Shown here in pieces: positions 36,102-47,758 of a stretch of DNA of 64,000 nt. Numbering within the stretch: position 1 is the first letter of the stretch; the number at the start of each line of letters is the position of its first letter. The notes under the pieces are model-generated. The model did not search any database. It was not told the DNA's origin and worked only from the letters and a program-made list of their open reading frames with translations. This DNA comes from Lateolabrax maculatus (lineage: Eukaryota > Chordata > Actinopteri > Acropomatiformes > Lateolabracidae). The stretch lies in assembly GCA_031216445.1 (NCBI GenBank), contig CM062209.1:22530001-22594000 (forward strand), read 5' to 3'. A program made the translations under genes and the position numbers.

Positions 36102-36165
36102 CTTATCATTTGTGGTATTCCCCAGGGAAGTGTACTGGGGCCACTTGTGTTGTTATATTGCAGTC
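36102..36165 (+). pseudogene. Relic of a LINE-type reverse transcriptase domain
   Basis: Read from 36102, the frame gives LIICGIPQGSVLGPLVLLY. G-(I/V)-P-Q-G-S-V-L-G-P-L is the hallmark block in the reverse transcriptase of many non-LTR retrotransposons. The downstream sequence loses the pattern and no catalytic YxDD is found nearby, so this is a short dead fragment. It lies just upstream of a family A repeat. Confidence 0.6.
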
Positions 36166-36274
36166 AAGTTCCCTACTACTGTTTGCTTTACTGGCAGTTC
36201 CTAGTGATGAAAATTCAGTGTATTTAAAGAGAATTCAACATTTTGAGGGTCCGCATTTCTTTCAAGTAAGACCC

Positions 36275-36510
36275 GGGTAAACAAATGATTATTTTCATTA
36301 TTGAATAATCTTTCTATTAATCTGAATGTTTTAGTCTATAAAATGTGAGAACACAAGGAGAAACAGCAATGGAAAATTCAGAATTTCATATATTAGTATT
36401 AGTTTATAATGGTATTGGATACACAAATGCTGATACGGAAAAGCTTCAAAATCTTACATTGGAGCAACAGAAAAATAAAAAATCATAAAATGATTAATTG
36501 AATATCCCAA
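36275..36510 (-). repeat. Dispersed repeat family A, copy 7
   Basis: Order 'gattattttcattattgaat' then 'agtctataaaatgtgagaa' to 'aaatgattaattgaat' matches the reverse of the family; diverged in the middle. Confidence 0.5.
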
Positions 36511-36669
36511 TTGTGGACTCTTTCATGGGTCAAGTCCTCAATTAATAGTGTCAGCTGTAGTTGGATATGGGGTTTGGGATAAGTTAAAGATTAAAATGAA
36601 GATTTAAGATTTTATTTAGAATTTGATTTGAATTGTTAGCTGTGGGTCTAGGGATGGCAATCAGTCGGC

Positions 36670-36900
36670 CGCTCCAGACTGAAATATCTCAACAACTGTC
36701 AGACGGATTGCGATGAAATGTTGTGCAGACCTTCATTGCACACAGAAGACTGACTTTCAATTATCCTGTGAAATATTTGTCAGATATTTATAGTTCCGGA
36801 TGATGTTTCCTCATAAGATTTGTGATTTGAGCCACCACAAGGTTCATATTTTCTTTTGAGTGGAAGTCTCAACAGTGTTGGATGTATTGCCATGTGACAC
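36670..36900 (+). repeat. Dispersed repeat family B, copy 4
   Basis: 'gactgaaatatctcaacaac' then 'gacggattgcgatgaaatgt' and 'gagccaccacaaggttcata' are the well-ordered core of the family. Confidence 0.7.
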
Positions 36901-36930
36901 CCCACCTCTGCTTCCCTTCACCTTTACAAT

Positions 36931-36934
36931 AACA

Positions 36935-36968
<34 letters not shown>

Positions 36969-36969
36969 A
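36931..36969. repeat. (AC)n microsatellite
   Basis: AC run with a single ATAC interruption. Confidence 0.95.
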
Positions 36970-37439
36970 TATCCAGTCCCAGGAGAGCTGGCTACATTGG
37001 AGCTGAACTGAAGATAAGAAATGAACAGCACTCCCTCTGGTGATTGGCTGGAGACAAACAGAGAGAAAGAGAAACTAAGGAGGATGTTCACATTGGGATG
37101 AAGGCTGATGAAGAACACAAACTTCTCCTAGGTAGAAATCCCGCCTGCTCTCCTTCAGATTTAGCGCTGCAAGCCTCACAGTGTCCCTCTGTGTCTGCGA
37201 GTCTCTTCCTCGGTGTGTACCAAAAGCTCTCATGCCGTATGTTTGTTTTTTCTCTGTGGGCTTGTCGGTGTGTGTGTGTGAGTGCGTCTCTGTGTGTTTT
37301 CCCCATGGCGTGGAGTGCGCGAGTGTTTTCCATGTGGAATCCTGGGGCTTTACAAGGCTGACGTCCTGCCAAGCATTCTCTTGATCTCATTGTAAACACA
37401 CCGCCCCCATCTAATGCACGCAGGCACACACACACACAC

Positions 37440-37660
37440 ACTCATGCACGCACTCGCTTGCAGTTTGGGGGATGCAGAGACGTTGGATTCTGCAGTCTGA
37501 CTGAATTCTGTACGGACGAGTTATATTTAGACAGCACGTAGTTTATAGCCTGTTTCTGTTTAATTACGCTTTGTCTCCTGAAACACTAATTACCTTAATA
37601 GGGATTATTCCTGCTTTCCTGCACTAAAAGGGGCCTTCACAACGTGCTCCTTACGCCTCA
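37440..37660. promoter_or_regulatory. Homeodomain-site-rich block, possible intronic enhancer
   Basis: Repeat-poor sequence between CA and CT repeats, with 'gtttaattacgc' and 'cactaattaccttaatagg' (three TAAT/ATTA cores within about 50 bases). Inferred only. Confidence 0.3.
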
Positions 37661-37846
37661 CTCACTCTCTCTCTCTCGCTCCATTATCATCTGTTTAGCT
37701 CGTCCCCCGGGAGCGCTTGCTGTCTCCTGCTTTTTCTCTGTTTATTTCTGTCTCTCTCTGTCTTTTTTTCTTCTTTTTGTGGAGATACAATCATCAGTTC
37801 AATTTCAAGTCACAGAGCATTCTTGTCCTGCACAAAGCCAGAAAAG

Positions 37847-37847
<1 letters not shown>

Positions 37848-37886
<39 letters not shown>
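37848..37886. repeat. (CA)19 microsatellite
   Basis: Pure CA run. Confidence 0.95.
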
Positions 37887-37888
<2 letters not shown>

Positions 37889-38346
37889 AGATGCACGCGC
37901 GGGCGTCTTTGCGTGCATGCCTTCCGTTCACTAACACGTGCACATATCCATCTAAAGAAATGTTTAGATGCTCATGTGGAGCATCTAAGCCTCATTGTTC
38001 CCAAAAACAAGTGCAGATCTCAGGCAGAGTGGTTAATTGGATTTGTTTTATTTGTTTAACTTCCCGCAAGATTAAACTCCACCAAATGGCAACGTCTTGA
38101 AGTAAAAGAAGATTAGCCCGAGCTTGTTTCAGGTTGAGTTGCTGGACAAACAAGGCAAATTATTTCACCCTCCTGCCAAATAAAAAGTCTAAAGTGGAGG
38201 ATTCAATAAAGTGAGACCAACATTTTTTTTCATTGAGAGAAAGAGAGAGATAAGGATGGTACTGTAGGGGGAATAAGGGAGCAGGTTATTTGCTGGATGC
38301 CTCTGTTGGGGAAAAAATGTTGTTGAGCTCTCACAGCAACAGTTTT

Positions 38347-38373
38347 GGGGGGGGGGGGGGGGGGGGGGGGGGG
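38347..38373. repeat. G27 homopolymer
   Basis: Longest single-base run in the window, 27 uninterrupted G. Confidence 0.95.
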
Positions 38374-38969
38374 AATAGCATAGGTCCTATTTTTCGTGGC
38401 TTTCGCTTGACAGCCCTGCTTGCAAATACGCAACAACGGAGCTCAGACACGTGACGGCAAATTCCCCAAAATAATGTTGCTCCTTCTGCTGTTTGCTCAG
38501 GCCAGCTGGGGTCTCAGCCGCTCCCTCAAGTGAGCAAATCAATGCAACTGTATTGAGCTGGATTCACCTTCACAGAAATGTTGTTGTTTGTGTGAGAAAC
38601 TTGGGCGTCATGACGCATGCTGCAAATGCTATGCTAATGGTTAATCATGCTCTCCATGGGTCGGATGAGATATAAAGTATATTAAGGGAACTTTAGGTTC
38701 TGGTATGTAGTCTATCAAGTATTGTTATATTCAACATGTCTTATTTTTAAATGTGTCGTGTCATGTCATCATTGGGTCTCTGCCGTTAACAAAGACGTGT
38801 GAAAAGCTTCAAAATGCATAATTATTCAAGGAACTTTTTGATCCAAGGTCCCATATCGGCAAAGTTTTGTCTGATTCGAGTTCCCAGCTTTTTACAAGTA
38901 GCTAATGCAGAAAAATGTTCTTTCTTGACCTTGGGAACAGACAAAAATAATCGTAACTCAGGTTCAATT

Positions 38970-39015
38970 ACTATCATTTTCAGGAGCTTTAAACTCTATA
39001 TCATAGTCTTTATCA
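38970..39015 (+). repeat. Possible dispersed repeat family C, copy 3 (weak)
   Basis: 'aactctatatcatagtcttt' and 'atcagtggat' resemble the core of 10080 and 23785, but the match is short. Confidence 0.3.
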
Positions 39016-39060
39016 GTGGATATGAAAACGTTTGAGGCTGATTTACAATGTTAATGTGTA

Positions 39061-39106
39061 TGTGTATATATGTATATATATATATATATATATACATATA
39101 TACACA
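39061..39106. repeat. Perfect 46-bp AT/GT palindrome
   Basis: Starts 'tgtgtatatatgtata' and ends 'tatacatatatacaca' with (TA)7 between. The whole 46 bases equal their own reverse complement, so it can extrude as a cruciform. Confidence 0.95.
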
Positions 39107-39109
39107 TCA

Positions 39110-39790
39110 CAGAAGCTGATGCATACGTTTCCAGCAGTTTGCTGTAGACTAATTTGGGATGTAGGCAGAAGTAAGAATGCCAGAAAGATTTTTCTTTTTA
39201 AGTTTTAACCAATGATTTTGGTCTATTTTTGAGTACATACATTTAATACATTTACCAGAGCAACAGTTGGTGGGCCGTGCTATAAGCTACCAAGTGGCCG
39301 GCCTACACAAGGCCAGTTGTGAGCCATTAAGTTGGTGTCACCATGACTGCAAGCTGGGTACCCTCTGCATGTTTCCTGGCTCACCTTCCACTTTTACAAC
39401 TTCATGTGTTATTAAAGAGTGTATTTCATCTGTTTACAGTACAATGCAAGAAATCCATGATGGCAAGTTTAATGATTTGAGCTAACATGTAATGCCGGCT
39501 AAAATTAAATCCCAGCACGCCACTTTTGCGTCCAGGCTGTGGAGGTCGGACAGAAAACGGTACGTTAATGTTCCAGCGTCTGAGTCAGTGCCAATTTCAC
39601 AGCAGCTTTTCGCTTTCGCATCCACTCAGACTACCTTCGTCTGTCGCAGGGGATGATTTCTGAGCATGAACGGCCCAAACGTCTCTGCTTTCACTGTCAG
39701 TTGAAATGCGCTCAGTTTGACTCTGCCACCGCAGTAATGGCTAATAGTTCAGCCTATGAAATGTCAGGCGCTTGTGAAAAATGCCATGTC
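39110..39790. other. Intron 2, nothing recognised
   Basis: No repeats, genes or strong motifs. Confidence 0.35.
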
Positions 39791-39794
39791 ATAA

Positions 39795-39965
39795 TTCCCC
39801 TAGAGCCCAAGGTGACAGCTACAGAGTCTTTGTTTTTGTCCGATCGACAGTCCAGAACCCAAAGATGTTCGGTCTACAGTGATACAAAACTGTGAAAAAT
39901 CCTCCCATCTGAGATGGTAGAATCAGTGTGTGTTTGCTCTATGAAGCCTTTTGATGTTTAATTAA
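39795..39965 (-). repeat. Dispersed repeat family A, copy 8
   Basis: 'tagagcccaaggtgacagct', 'cagtccagaacccaaagatg' and 'aaaatcctcccatctgagat' in minus-strand order. Confidence 0.6.
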
Positions 39966-40089
39966 TCCTCAGAATCCTTGTTTTAGCACTAATCCCTGTC
40001 CTGGTTAATCAGATAACGAAAGGAGCATCAAACAACAAACAACAGATGCCTACAGCATGAAAGAGGACATCACAGGTGCTTGGAGTATT

Positions 40090-40100
40090 TGATTGACAGG
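40090..40100 (+). promoter_or_regulatory. TGATTGACAGG: PBX-MEIS/PREP composite site, copy 3
   Basis: Same exact 11-mer as at 12481 and 16866. Further downstream lies 'gaattaattagcagcagc' (40170-40190), a double TAAT/ATTA site. Confidence 0.45.
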
Positions 40101-40139
40101 TGAAGTGCAGCACTGAGCCCTTAACAAAAGAAAAAACAA

Positions 40140-40340
40140 AATGGAAGACCTGCGAGTTAGAAAATGTCACCGCTCGAATTAATTAGCAGCAGCTTGGGTA
40201 TTTTATTTTAATCAGACCGAGTTCGATGACCTGCGCAGGTGAACAATAACACTGACAGCTTTACCAACCACATCTGAGGAACGCTTAGTGTCTCTCTGTG
40301 CTCCCAGCAGCACACACTGCACTGAGCCGAGTCTCCTCTG
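40140..40340. promoter_or_regulatory. Repeat-poor block with homeodomain sites, possible enhancer
   Basis: Contains AATTAATTA near 40176 and a near-palindromic E-box region 'cctgcgcaggtg' near 40231, close to the PBX-MEIS site at 40090. Inferred only. Confidence 0.3.
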
Positions 40341-40609
40341 ATCTGTCAGAGGAGATGTTTCCATGCACTCCTATGGCAGCGACCGTCTCTCCAGCACTCA
40401 GTTTGTGCTGTAATTGGTTGGATCAATGGCGCTCACTCCCTCATCTCATCTCACCGGGCGCACAGCAGAGCGAGTTTATGCAGAGGAGGGGATGCATGTA
40501 CAAACACGCGTGTGTGTAAAGCAAAATGTGCATACTTCAATTTCTTTTTTTTTTTCAGCTCATGTCTGGCATGGCTGCAACTTTTTTCATTCTTCTAAGG
40601 TCAAATACC

Positions 40610-40642
40610 AACACACACACCCACACACACACACACACACAC
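40610..40642. repeat. (AC)n microsatellite
   Basis: AC run with one CC interruption. Confidence 0.95.
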
Positions 40643-41129
40643 TCAGCTGTGATTACACATTATAACAGTGGAGTGTGTTGGATTAGAGATAATCATGTTT
40701 ACAATTGCTGACTTTCTCCTCTCTGTTCATGCACTGCAAACAACAACCTCTGCCTCATTACAATGTGTGTATTTATTTGTCTGTGTGTATGTGTGTGTGC
40801 CATGGTAGCAGTGACCTCTGTCCGTCATTTTCCTCTGTGACTCATACCTATTCTCATCTAATTAAATCTGGCTCCATGGTAAACAGCAGCACAGGTAGAT
40901 TTGGAGGTCTGTAGTGATCGCGGTCCAGCCGACTTGTGACCTGTTGCATCAGTTACACTTAAACTCACATTTCTGTCTATCAAGTCTTAATCAGCCATAA
41001 CAAAACGACGTGTTACAGTCTTATTATACCCCAGTTGCACAAATGGAACATCATTTAAAGGGTAACGCTCTTTTGCTCTCGGTTTCTTTTCACTCTGCTC
41101 TCCTAATTTATCAGTGTTAAGAATGGTGG

Positions 41130-41200
41130 AGTGCACCTCAGTTTTACTTTTAGTTTTAGTCGTTTGACTAAAATGTTTTTTTGAATTGATTTTTTTTTTT
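41130..41200 (+). repeat. Possible dispersed repeat with 'gttttagtcgtttgactaaa'
   Basis: Resembles a common teleost repeat built of GTTTTAGT units. Flanked by T-rich runs to 41240. No second copy in the window. Confidence 0.35.
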
Positions 41201-41569
41201 GTCCAGTTTTTGTCAGTGATTTTTTTCCAATTTATATATTATAATATTTTCAATTTTTATGTCTTCTAACTCTTCAATTCACTTTGTTTTTCTAAACATC
41301 TTATAGTGGATTTTTGAAGCCGATTCTGATATCAATATTTTGGAGTTTTAATAAAATGCGAGTAATTTTTTTTTTACCTAATACATAACATTAACAAACA
41401 ATTGATACAGATCCCTTAGATTTTTTCATTTCATTTTTTTGCACACTTGCACACTGTTCCTTAGGGCCCAAACCTTTTGATTGCAATGACCCGTGGTACC
41501 AGCCTCACACTTCACATTTCTGGCCCCATTCCTGGCGAGGCTGAAACAATAGTTTCAGTATGTTGTGTG

Positions 41570-42498
41570 TTCTTTTAAACACTTCCATATTGTGAGGTGT
41601 AATGAATCAATGCTGTAGCAGCCTTTGGGGGGTGGGGGGAGCCAGTGGGGTTTTAGACTTAAAGACCTTTATTTCCCAGTCAGTACTATCAGTGCTGTGT
41701 CCTGCTGCAGTCTTGCCTCATCCCTCAAAAGTCAAATCCTTTGTAAATCCTGAGCAGAACACACTAGAAACCGCCGCCTTGACTCAGCACGTGTGCCGCA
41801 GGTTTCTCTAACATGCAGCTAATTATCTGCTTAACAGGACTATTTTCCTTTTTTTCCATTACTGCACAAAATTAACCTGAAAGGCAGAGAGAGAGAGTCT
41901 GTTTGGAGACAGTTCTGGCAGAACGGAGGCAGCTAAAAATTGTTCAGACTGGATTTCTAAAGACATTCAGAGCCTAAGTGAGAACAGAAACGTCAAACAA
42001 CAGGAAATTGCAACAGGAGCTTGCCATATATTTAGACAATATTTGTGGAAAGTGAACTCATAGATGATAGATGGTCACCAATTAAATCAATTTTATAATA
42101 ATTATATATGTCTATATTATATAGTATAATAGTCATACTGCAGCATTTCCATCCAGAGATGGGCGATGTTAACTGGAGTCCATCTGATTTTTAATTAAAG
42201 GCAAATTTATGTAGCCGCAACAACATCCTCAGCTACATTCTGTACGACAGAAACCTCTGCAATCCGATTTATCCAGCCCATCCCTGGTCCTGGAGAGCTG
42301 TTGCTGTTGTGTGGCCTGTGGTGCTTGGCAGGGCAGGAGAACAAACAGGTTGTGAAAGGCAGGCAGGTCATGTATCCCCATGTGTGTGGAGCCCTGGGGA
42401 TCCAGCCCTGAACACAGAGTGCGAAGGCAGGAGACAGGGCATGATGCCAGCTCCATGTAGGGAAGGAAGCTTGTGGGCTGATGTGGGGACGATTACGA

Positions 42499-42534
<36 letters not shown>

Positions 42535-44350
42535 TTATATGAGTATGTTTACCAAGCCATCCCCTCCTTGCCCGCGGTCCATCTGTCACTCCAAGAAAGC
42601 TCACTAGGCATGTCAGAGACTGCGGGCCAGCTGGGAGGGTGTGCGTGCATGTGTGTGTGTGTTTATGTGTGTGTATGTGTTGGGGGCGGTGGAGGGGGGA
42701 ATCTCTGTCACTTCATATCGCATCATTTCCTGTTAAGGAATCCCACCAGCATGAAATAATATCAAAGTCTTGAGACAGGGAAGGAGACCCACATTATCAA
42801 GGAGAGGAAAATTGGCTAATTTTGCATTATACAATCAAAACAGTCAACCCTTCACAGTCTGATGGCTCTGGCTGAAGAAAAAAAATAATAGTAGTGGTAA
42901 GTTAGATAGTAACCAGCACGAGGACTTAAAAAAATATCTATTTTAAAAAGTTTGAATGAATTCAAACTAACATGTAATTCTTCGGAATGAGTTGGAGCAC
43001 AGCCTAATTGTAAACTACAGTGTTGAACTAATATCGTTCCATTAATTTGTGCCTCTGCTCACCCACTTCAGTGACAAGTTAGGGATACGTAGAGTTAAGA
43101 CAGTTGCATTATACAAAGTCAGCAAACTCTTATCCATGACTTGTAAATCTCAAATGCTGGTCATCAAACTAGAGAAAGTATGCAAAATTGCTAGTTTAGC
43201 GTTAGCAATTTGAACAACTGTAGCGTAGTTTACAGATGGAGCAACAAGGCAATGTGTCAGACACCACATGCATTTTCTGAATACCCCCCACTGGCATATA
43301 AGGCACTGTTGCGTTTATACAATGCAAAGTTTTAATTTGAAACTGCGTGGCCGAAGGTGGCTGAAGACGTATACTACCGTGGATCAACTACAGTATGCTC
43401 CACACTTAAGTCATGGGATGACCCGTGAGCCAGCTCTGTTCGTTGAATGAAGACCATGAGGTGCAGTTAAAAACCTGTGGATGAATCTTATTGTATTGTA
43501 ATCGTATAGTTCCGGCAATTCTATCAAAATTTAGTTTTTGACATATTCATTATCTTTAAATATCACAGACTGTTGTGTTTTTATGATTTTAGGAACTTTT
43601 TTGTAGTTTAATGTAAAGTGCTGACTCGTTGATTGTATATTTAATACTTCTGTTCCTAATGTTCAGTGCCTTCAACTATTGCCTGCCTGGGGACTACAGA
43701 TGAAAATTTGCATCTCCGGCAAACTCTGGCATGTTTTCGGAAATGTTATTAACATGCACTGTCCCAGTCAGAATGAAGAGTCCCTTTTCACCTCCTTTAT
43801 GTTTGCCGTTGTATCTCATCCATCGTGAGATGCAACGGATTTGGTCATCTTGGGATCACGGGCACTTACAATGAATTCCAGCAGTGAGCAGGACTCACTG
43901 TGTAAAAAGCATCACAACATTCATAGAATCCTTCTCGGACCACTGCTGCAGAATAATCCACTTCTCCCTCAGTGTGAATGCTCTGCTGACGAGCCACTGA
44001 CTGTTTGGTACACACTGAACTTGCAGAGAAGTAAAGTAAATCATGCTGCCAAAATGCACTGCTTCTGGTGGAGCTTGAGAGCTTTGAGGAGGGCAACAGT
44101 GCATTTGGTCATATTTTGGTGATAAAAATGACTGCTTGGAGCATGGTGAGCCTAAGCAGCGTACAGTGGGTGGGTGTGCGATGCTCAAAAGATAGATTTA
44201 AGATAGATTGAAGTACCACTCTAAAAGGAAAACAAAACACTTTTGCCATAGCACTGATGCTCCCAACTGCACTCCTTCCAGACAGAATCTTTGACTAGTG
44301 AGATACCATTCTGAACAATTGTAGGAGATTGTTGCTTCATCCTTGTTGGG
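41570..44350. other. Intron 2, GT microsatellites; otherwise nothing recognised
   Basis: GT at 42503-42533 and an imperfect GT at about 42645-42680. Frames up to 97 codons around 43840-44190 occur on both strands without domains. Confidence 0.4.
42503..42533. repeat. (GT)15 microsatellite
   Basis: Pure GT run. Confidence 0.95.
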
Positions 44351-44361
44351 CACACTATCAT

Positions 44362-44363
<2 letters not shown>

Positions 44364-44399
<36 letters not shown>
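44364..44399. repeat. (GT)18 microsatellite
   Basis: Pure GT run. It faces an (AC)n run about 145 bases downstream, so the two could pair as an inverted repeat. Confidence 0.95.
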
Positions 44400-44403
<4 letters not shown>

Positions 44404-44536
44404 CTCTGCTTAAATCTGCCACCTACTGCTTTGTCTCTTCTGTGTGCAGTAGGAAGTCAAACCACACTCTGCATAATGGTGTAATATTATGCATAGTCTG
44501 CCACTGCACTTACTTTTCCTCTGCATGGGGACATGT

Positions 44537-44537
44537 A

Positions 44538-44582
<45 letters not shown>
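44537..44582. repeat. (AC)n microsatellite
   Basis: AC run from about 44545 with a short interrupted lead-in. Confidence 0.95.
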
Positions 44583-44585
<3 letters not shown>

Positions 44586-44589
44586 GACA

Positions 44590-47555
44590 AACCCAACCTC
44601 AGACACATATGGAGATTAAGGCTTAAATGTCATATTACTCAGCAGCGTAATGGCCAGGCCAGCTACACACAAGGTGTCGGATTTCATCAGCGTCTGGGAG
44701 GTGTGCGTGTGTTTTACTGCAGTCTGCTTGCTTATTTATGATCGTGGATTATCATTTTAGCAGAAGCTGGTTTGGAGCTTCGCTCTCTGTTTCACCTTTT
44801 GCTGAGCCAGGCCGTACACCACAAAGAGGTGTGAAAGTGTCAGGGAAACATTCAGTGATGTTAGTGTTGAATTCGAACTTGTCAAACATGCCAGTAAAAC
44901 AAAAAATATGACGGTAAATGATATGATGTTGTAAACCGTGAAATAAAGGGGATATCTTAAGTGGAAATGCGGAACATAAATTGTTTTGTCATTCTTGTTT
45001 TCATTACATTCCCTTCCATTGATCAGATGGAGAAACTGATCCAGCAGTGTTAAACCTCTGGTTTATACATCACCTATATACAGGTGTATGTATACACCTG
45101 TATACAAGGATGAAGATAACCAGGTTTTCCTGCACCATGTAATTATCATTTCCTGAATAAGATAGAAATATGGATAAGAGTGGTGTAAACACTGGCTCAG
45201 TGATACAGCTTGGAACCCTTCAAAGCTTTTTGATAAGTTGTCTAATACAATAATGTACCTAAGTTGTGTTTTTGACAGCTTGGTTTGCCAAGGATCAGTC
45301 ATACAAATGTTTCATTTCTTCTCTTACTTCAAACAGCTGTAGAAGAACTTTGTCTGAATACAGTATACAATGAATAAAATAATGATTTCAGTGATTTTTT
45401 TAAGGAATAAGGCCAAGTATCAGACACCACATTCAGTGCTTGAAAAATGTTGTAACATTGTCACATGGATGTGGTCAGCACTCGAACAGTATTGATGTAT
45501 GATAATTTTTTGACACCAAATTCATTGCATTGAACATCATTTTCAGTACACAATATGCAATTGTGGACCCATATTGGATCCCTCACTGTGATATTTATTA
45601 AGATTGACTTTACCCACCCCTAACTATATGTTACCTTTTATAGTCGCAGCTCCACATCTACCTACAGTACCATGAAATGAAAATGACCTGCTTGACTTCA
45701 TACCCTGTTTATCGACATGTAATAATTAATTACCATCTTCAAAGGCTAGTAGTTAGTGTGAGCAGCCAGTTTGACTGATGAGTGACAGCAGTGACGAATG
45801 TCCAGAGGCTGATCAGATGCTACATTTAGATAGCACTTCAAGGCTACAGAAATGGAAATGTTACTCATCACAGTGATGTTGAATCTAACTGGGGCTTTGG
45901 TTGCTGATCTTGTATTAACAAAGCCAATAAATCACCCTCCGTACACACACCAGCTCCACACATTAAATGCACATGCACGCTAACACACCCCAGTAGTCTA
46001 TTGGTAATGTTTTTCTTACCTCTTTCAAGGAAAATCTATGTTAATTGACTGTTGCTGTGTTGTGGGCAGACATCTCACTGGGTGAAAAGGATAAATGTCT
46101 TAGTATGGAGCCCTGTGGGACGTTCTTTATTCTCCTTAATTGAATTGACGCCCTGGGCCTATCCAGGACACCAAACCTGCACGTGCAAAAGCACGAGTGT
46201 GGGAAATTTTTCTTGTCAGTGTATAACCCTCTAAGGAAATTACTGAGGAGCTGAACGTCCCCTGTGACTTTGATCTGTTATTAGTGACCAAAGACACGCA
46301 GTCCTCCAACGGATGACCTTTGACCTTTTGTGGCATTTTCTCACTCTATTTTCACTGTGGGTCTTTCACTGAGAAGGTGTAATAAATTTATCACTTAAAT
46401 ACTGTAATTAAAGCAGAGTTCACTGCACCCTAAGGGGTTGGTGTTATTGGTCTAGTTTCCTTCAGTAGAGTTTATTGTGACGTGTGGTAGAACTTTGCCC
46501 ACTTTCACTTATTATTTAAACCCAACCAATGGTCTTTTCCTAAACCTAAACAAGTAGTTTTGTTTCTGGCAGTACGCAAGGCTGGCTTGCTTGAGAGTCT
46601 TCTGGGCTTCTGGCTGTGAGCTTGAGCAGCTGTCCAATCAAGTGTTTGAGTCGTATTTTTTATTTTATTTTTTTGAATATTTTCAGTTAAATGTTAATTT
46701 TAACCATTCAGAACTGTAGACAAATTGATTGTTCTGTCATTTGGAAGTGGTGTACCTGAGGCTCCAGTATTAGCAATACTTGGTATACAGTTAGCTTGGA
46801 GCATGGTGTCTTTTTTAAAATCTGAAACAAGAGAGCAAGTACACTTCTACATGTCTGACTTTTAGCCTGGGATCTATTAGCTTTAGCCCGTATTTTTTGC
46901 ATCATCACACAGTGCCGAGTTAGCATGATTTTTTATATGTAGCCATCTAATGCATGTTGAAGATCGTTTTGCATGTTTCCTCTTTTTATACAAAAAGAAT
47001 GTAATGGAAACATTAAAAAGTCCATCGATCAGTAAATCCACCATTATCATTACAAACTGTGTATGTGCAGAGCTAGAAATGGAAGGTTTTACAGGTGTTT
47101 CAACAATAATTAACAGCATGTCTACACAGGAGGCGTTTCAGCGTTTTTTTTAGTCATTGCTTTTAGTTTTGCTTCTATTTAATACAATCCAGCTGCGTTA
47201 TGGCTTGTGCTTTAGTTGCACTATAGGCACGTAAACGCAACCCCCAAATCACATTCTAACACTTCAGGTCTTATTTTCATTAGTTGGGTGCACCATAGAA
47301 CACCATTAGAAAAAAGACGCCTGTAAAGCTTTTGACAGGACACCTGGAACTGTCAACAAGGTAAATTGTATGTAGGTTTTATATTTGTAAAACTTTCTTA
47401 AAACATAGCAAAGCGTTTATGAGCCACCAGCCTTAATTTGTTTGTGTTTGTCATCTCCGGATGATATTTGAAGCTTGAACATTATTTGAATACCATCTTT
47501 AATTTGAGAATTTAGTTACATGGCACCCACACTGTAACCTGGTTAAAGTTACTGC
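44590..47555. other. Intron 2, little recognised
   Basis: Contains the near-palindrome at 45077 and, at about 46500-46580, a reverse relative of the 4090 repeat ('cctaaacctaaacaagtagt'). No gene. Confidence 0.35.
45077..45104. repeat. 28-bp near-perfect palindrome with paired E-boxes
   Basis: Arms of 13 bases (tatacaggtgtat / atacacctgtata) around GT. Each arm contains CAGGTG/CACCTG, the E-box recognised by ZEB/SNAI-type zinc fingers. Confidence 0.85.
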
Positions 47556-47558
47556 AAC

Positions 47559-47562
47559 TGTG

Positions 47563-47603
<41 letters not shown>
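47559..47603. repeat. (GT)n microsatellite
   Basis: GT run with a TTTG interruption. Confidence 0.95.
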
Positions 47604-47604
<1 letters not shown>

Positions 47605-47732
47605 ATGGAGGTACACTCTTTAGGACCATTCTGCAGCTCAGGCAAATCAGCAAATTTTTCGCTGGTGGGAATAGACCCTCCTCCCCCTGCTGCCATGGCA
47701 ACCGGTGAACTTTGTGACCTGCCAGTGGATTT

Positions 47733-47758
47733 TGTGTGTGTGTGTGTGTGTGTGTGTC
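47733..47758. repeat. (GT)n microsatellite
   Basis: Second GT run 130 bases after the previous one. Confidence 0.95.
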
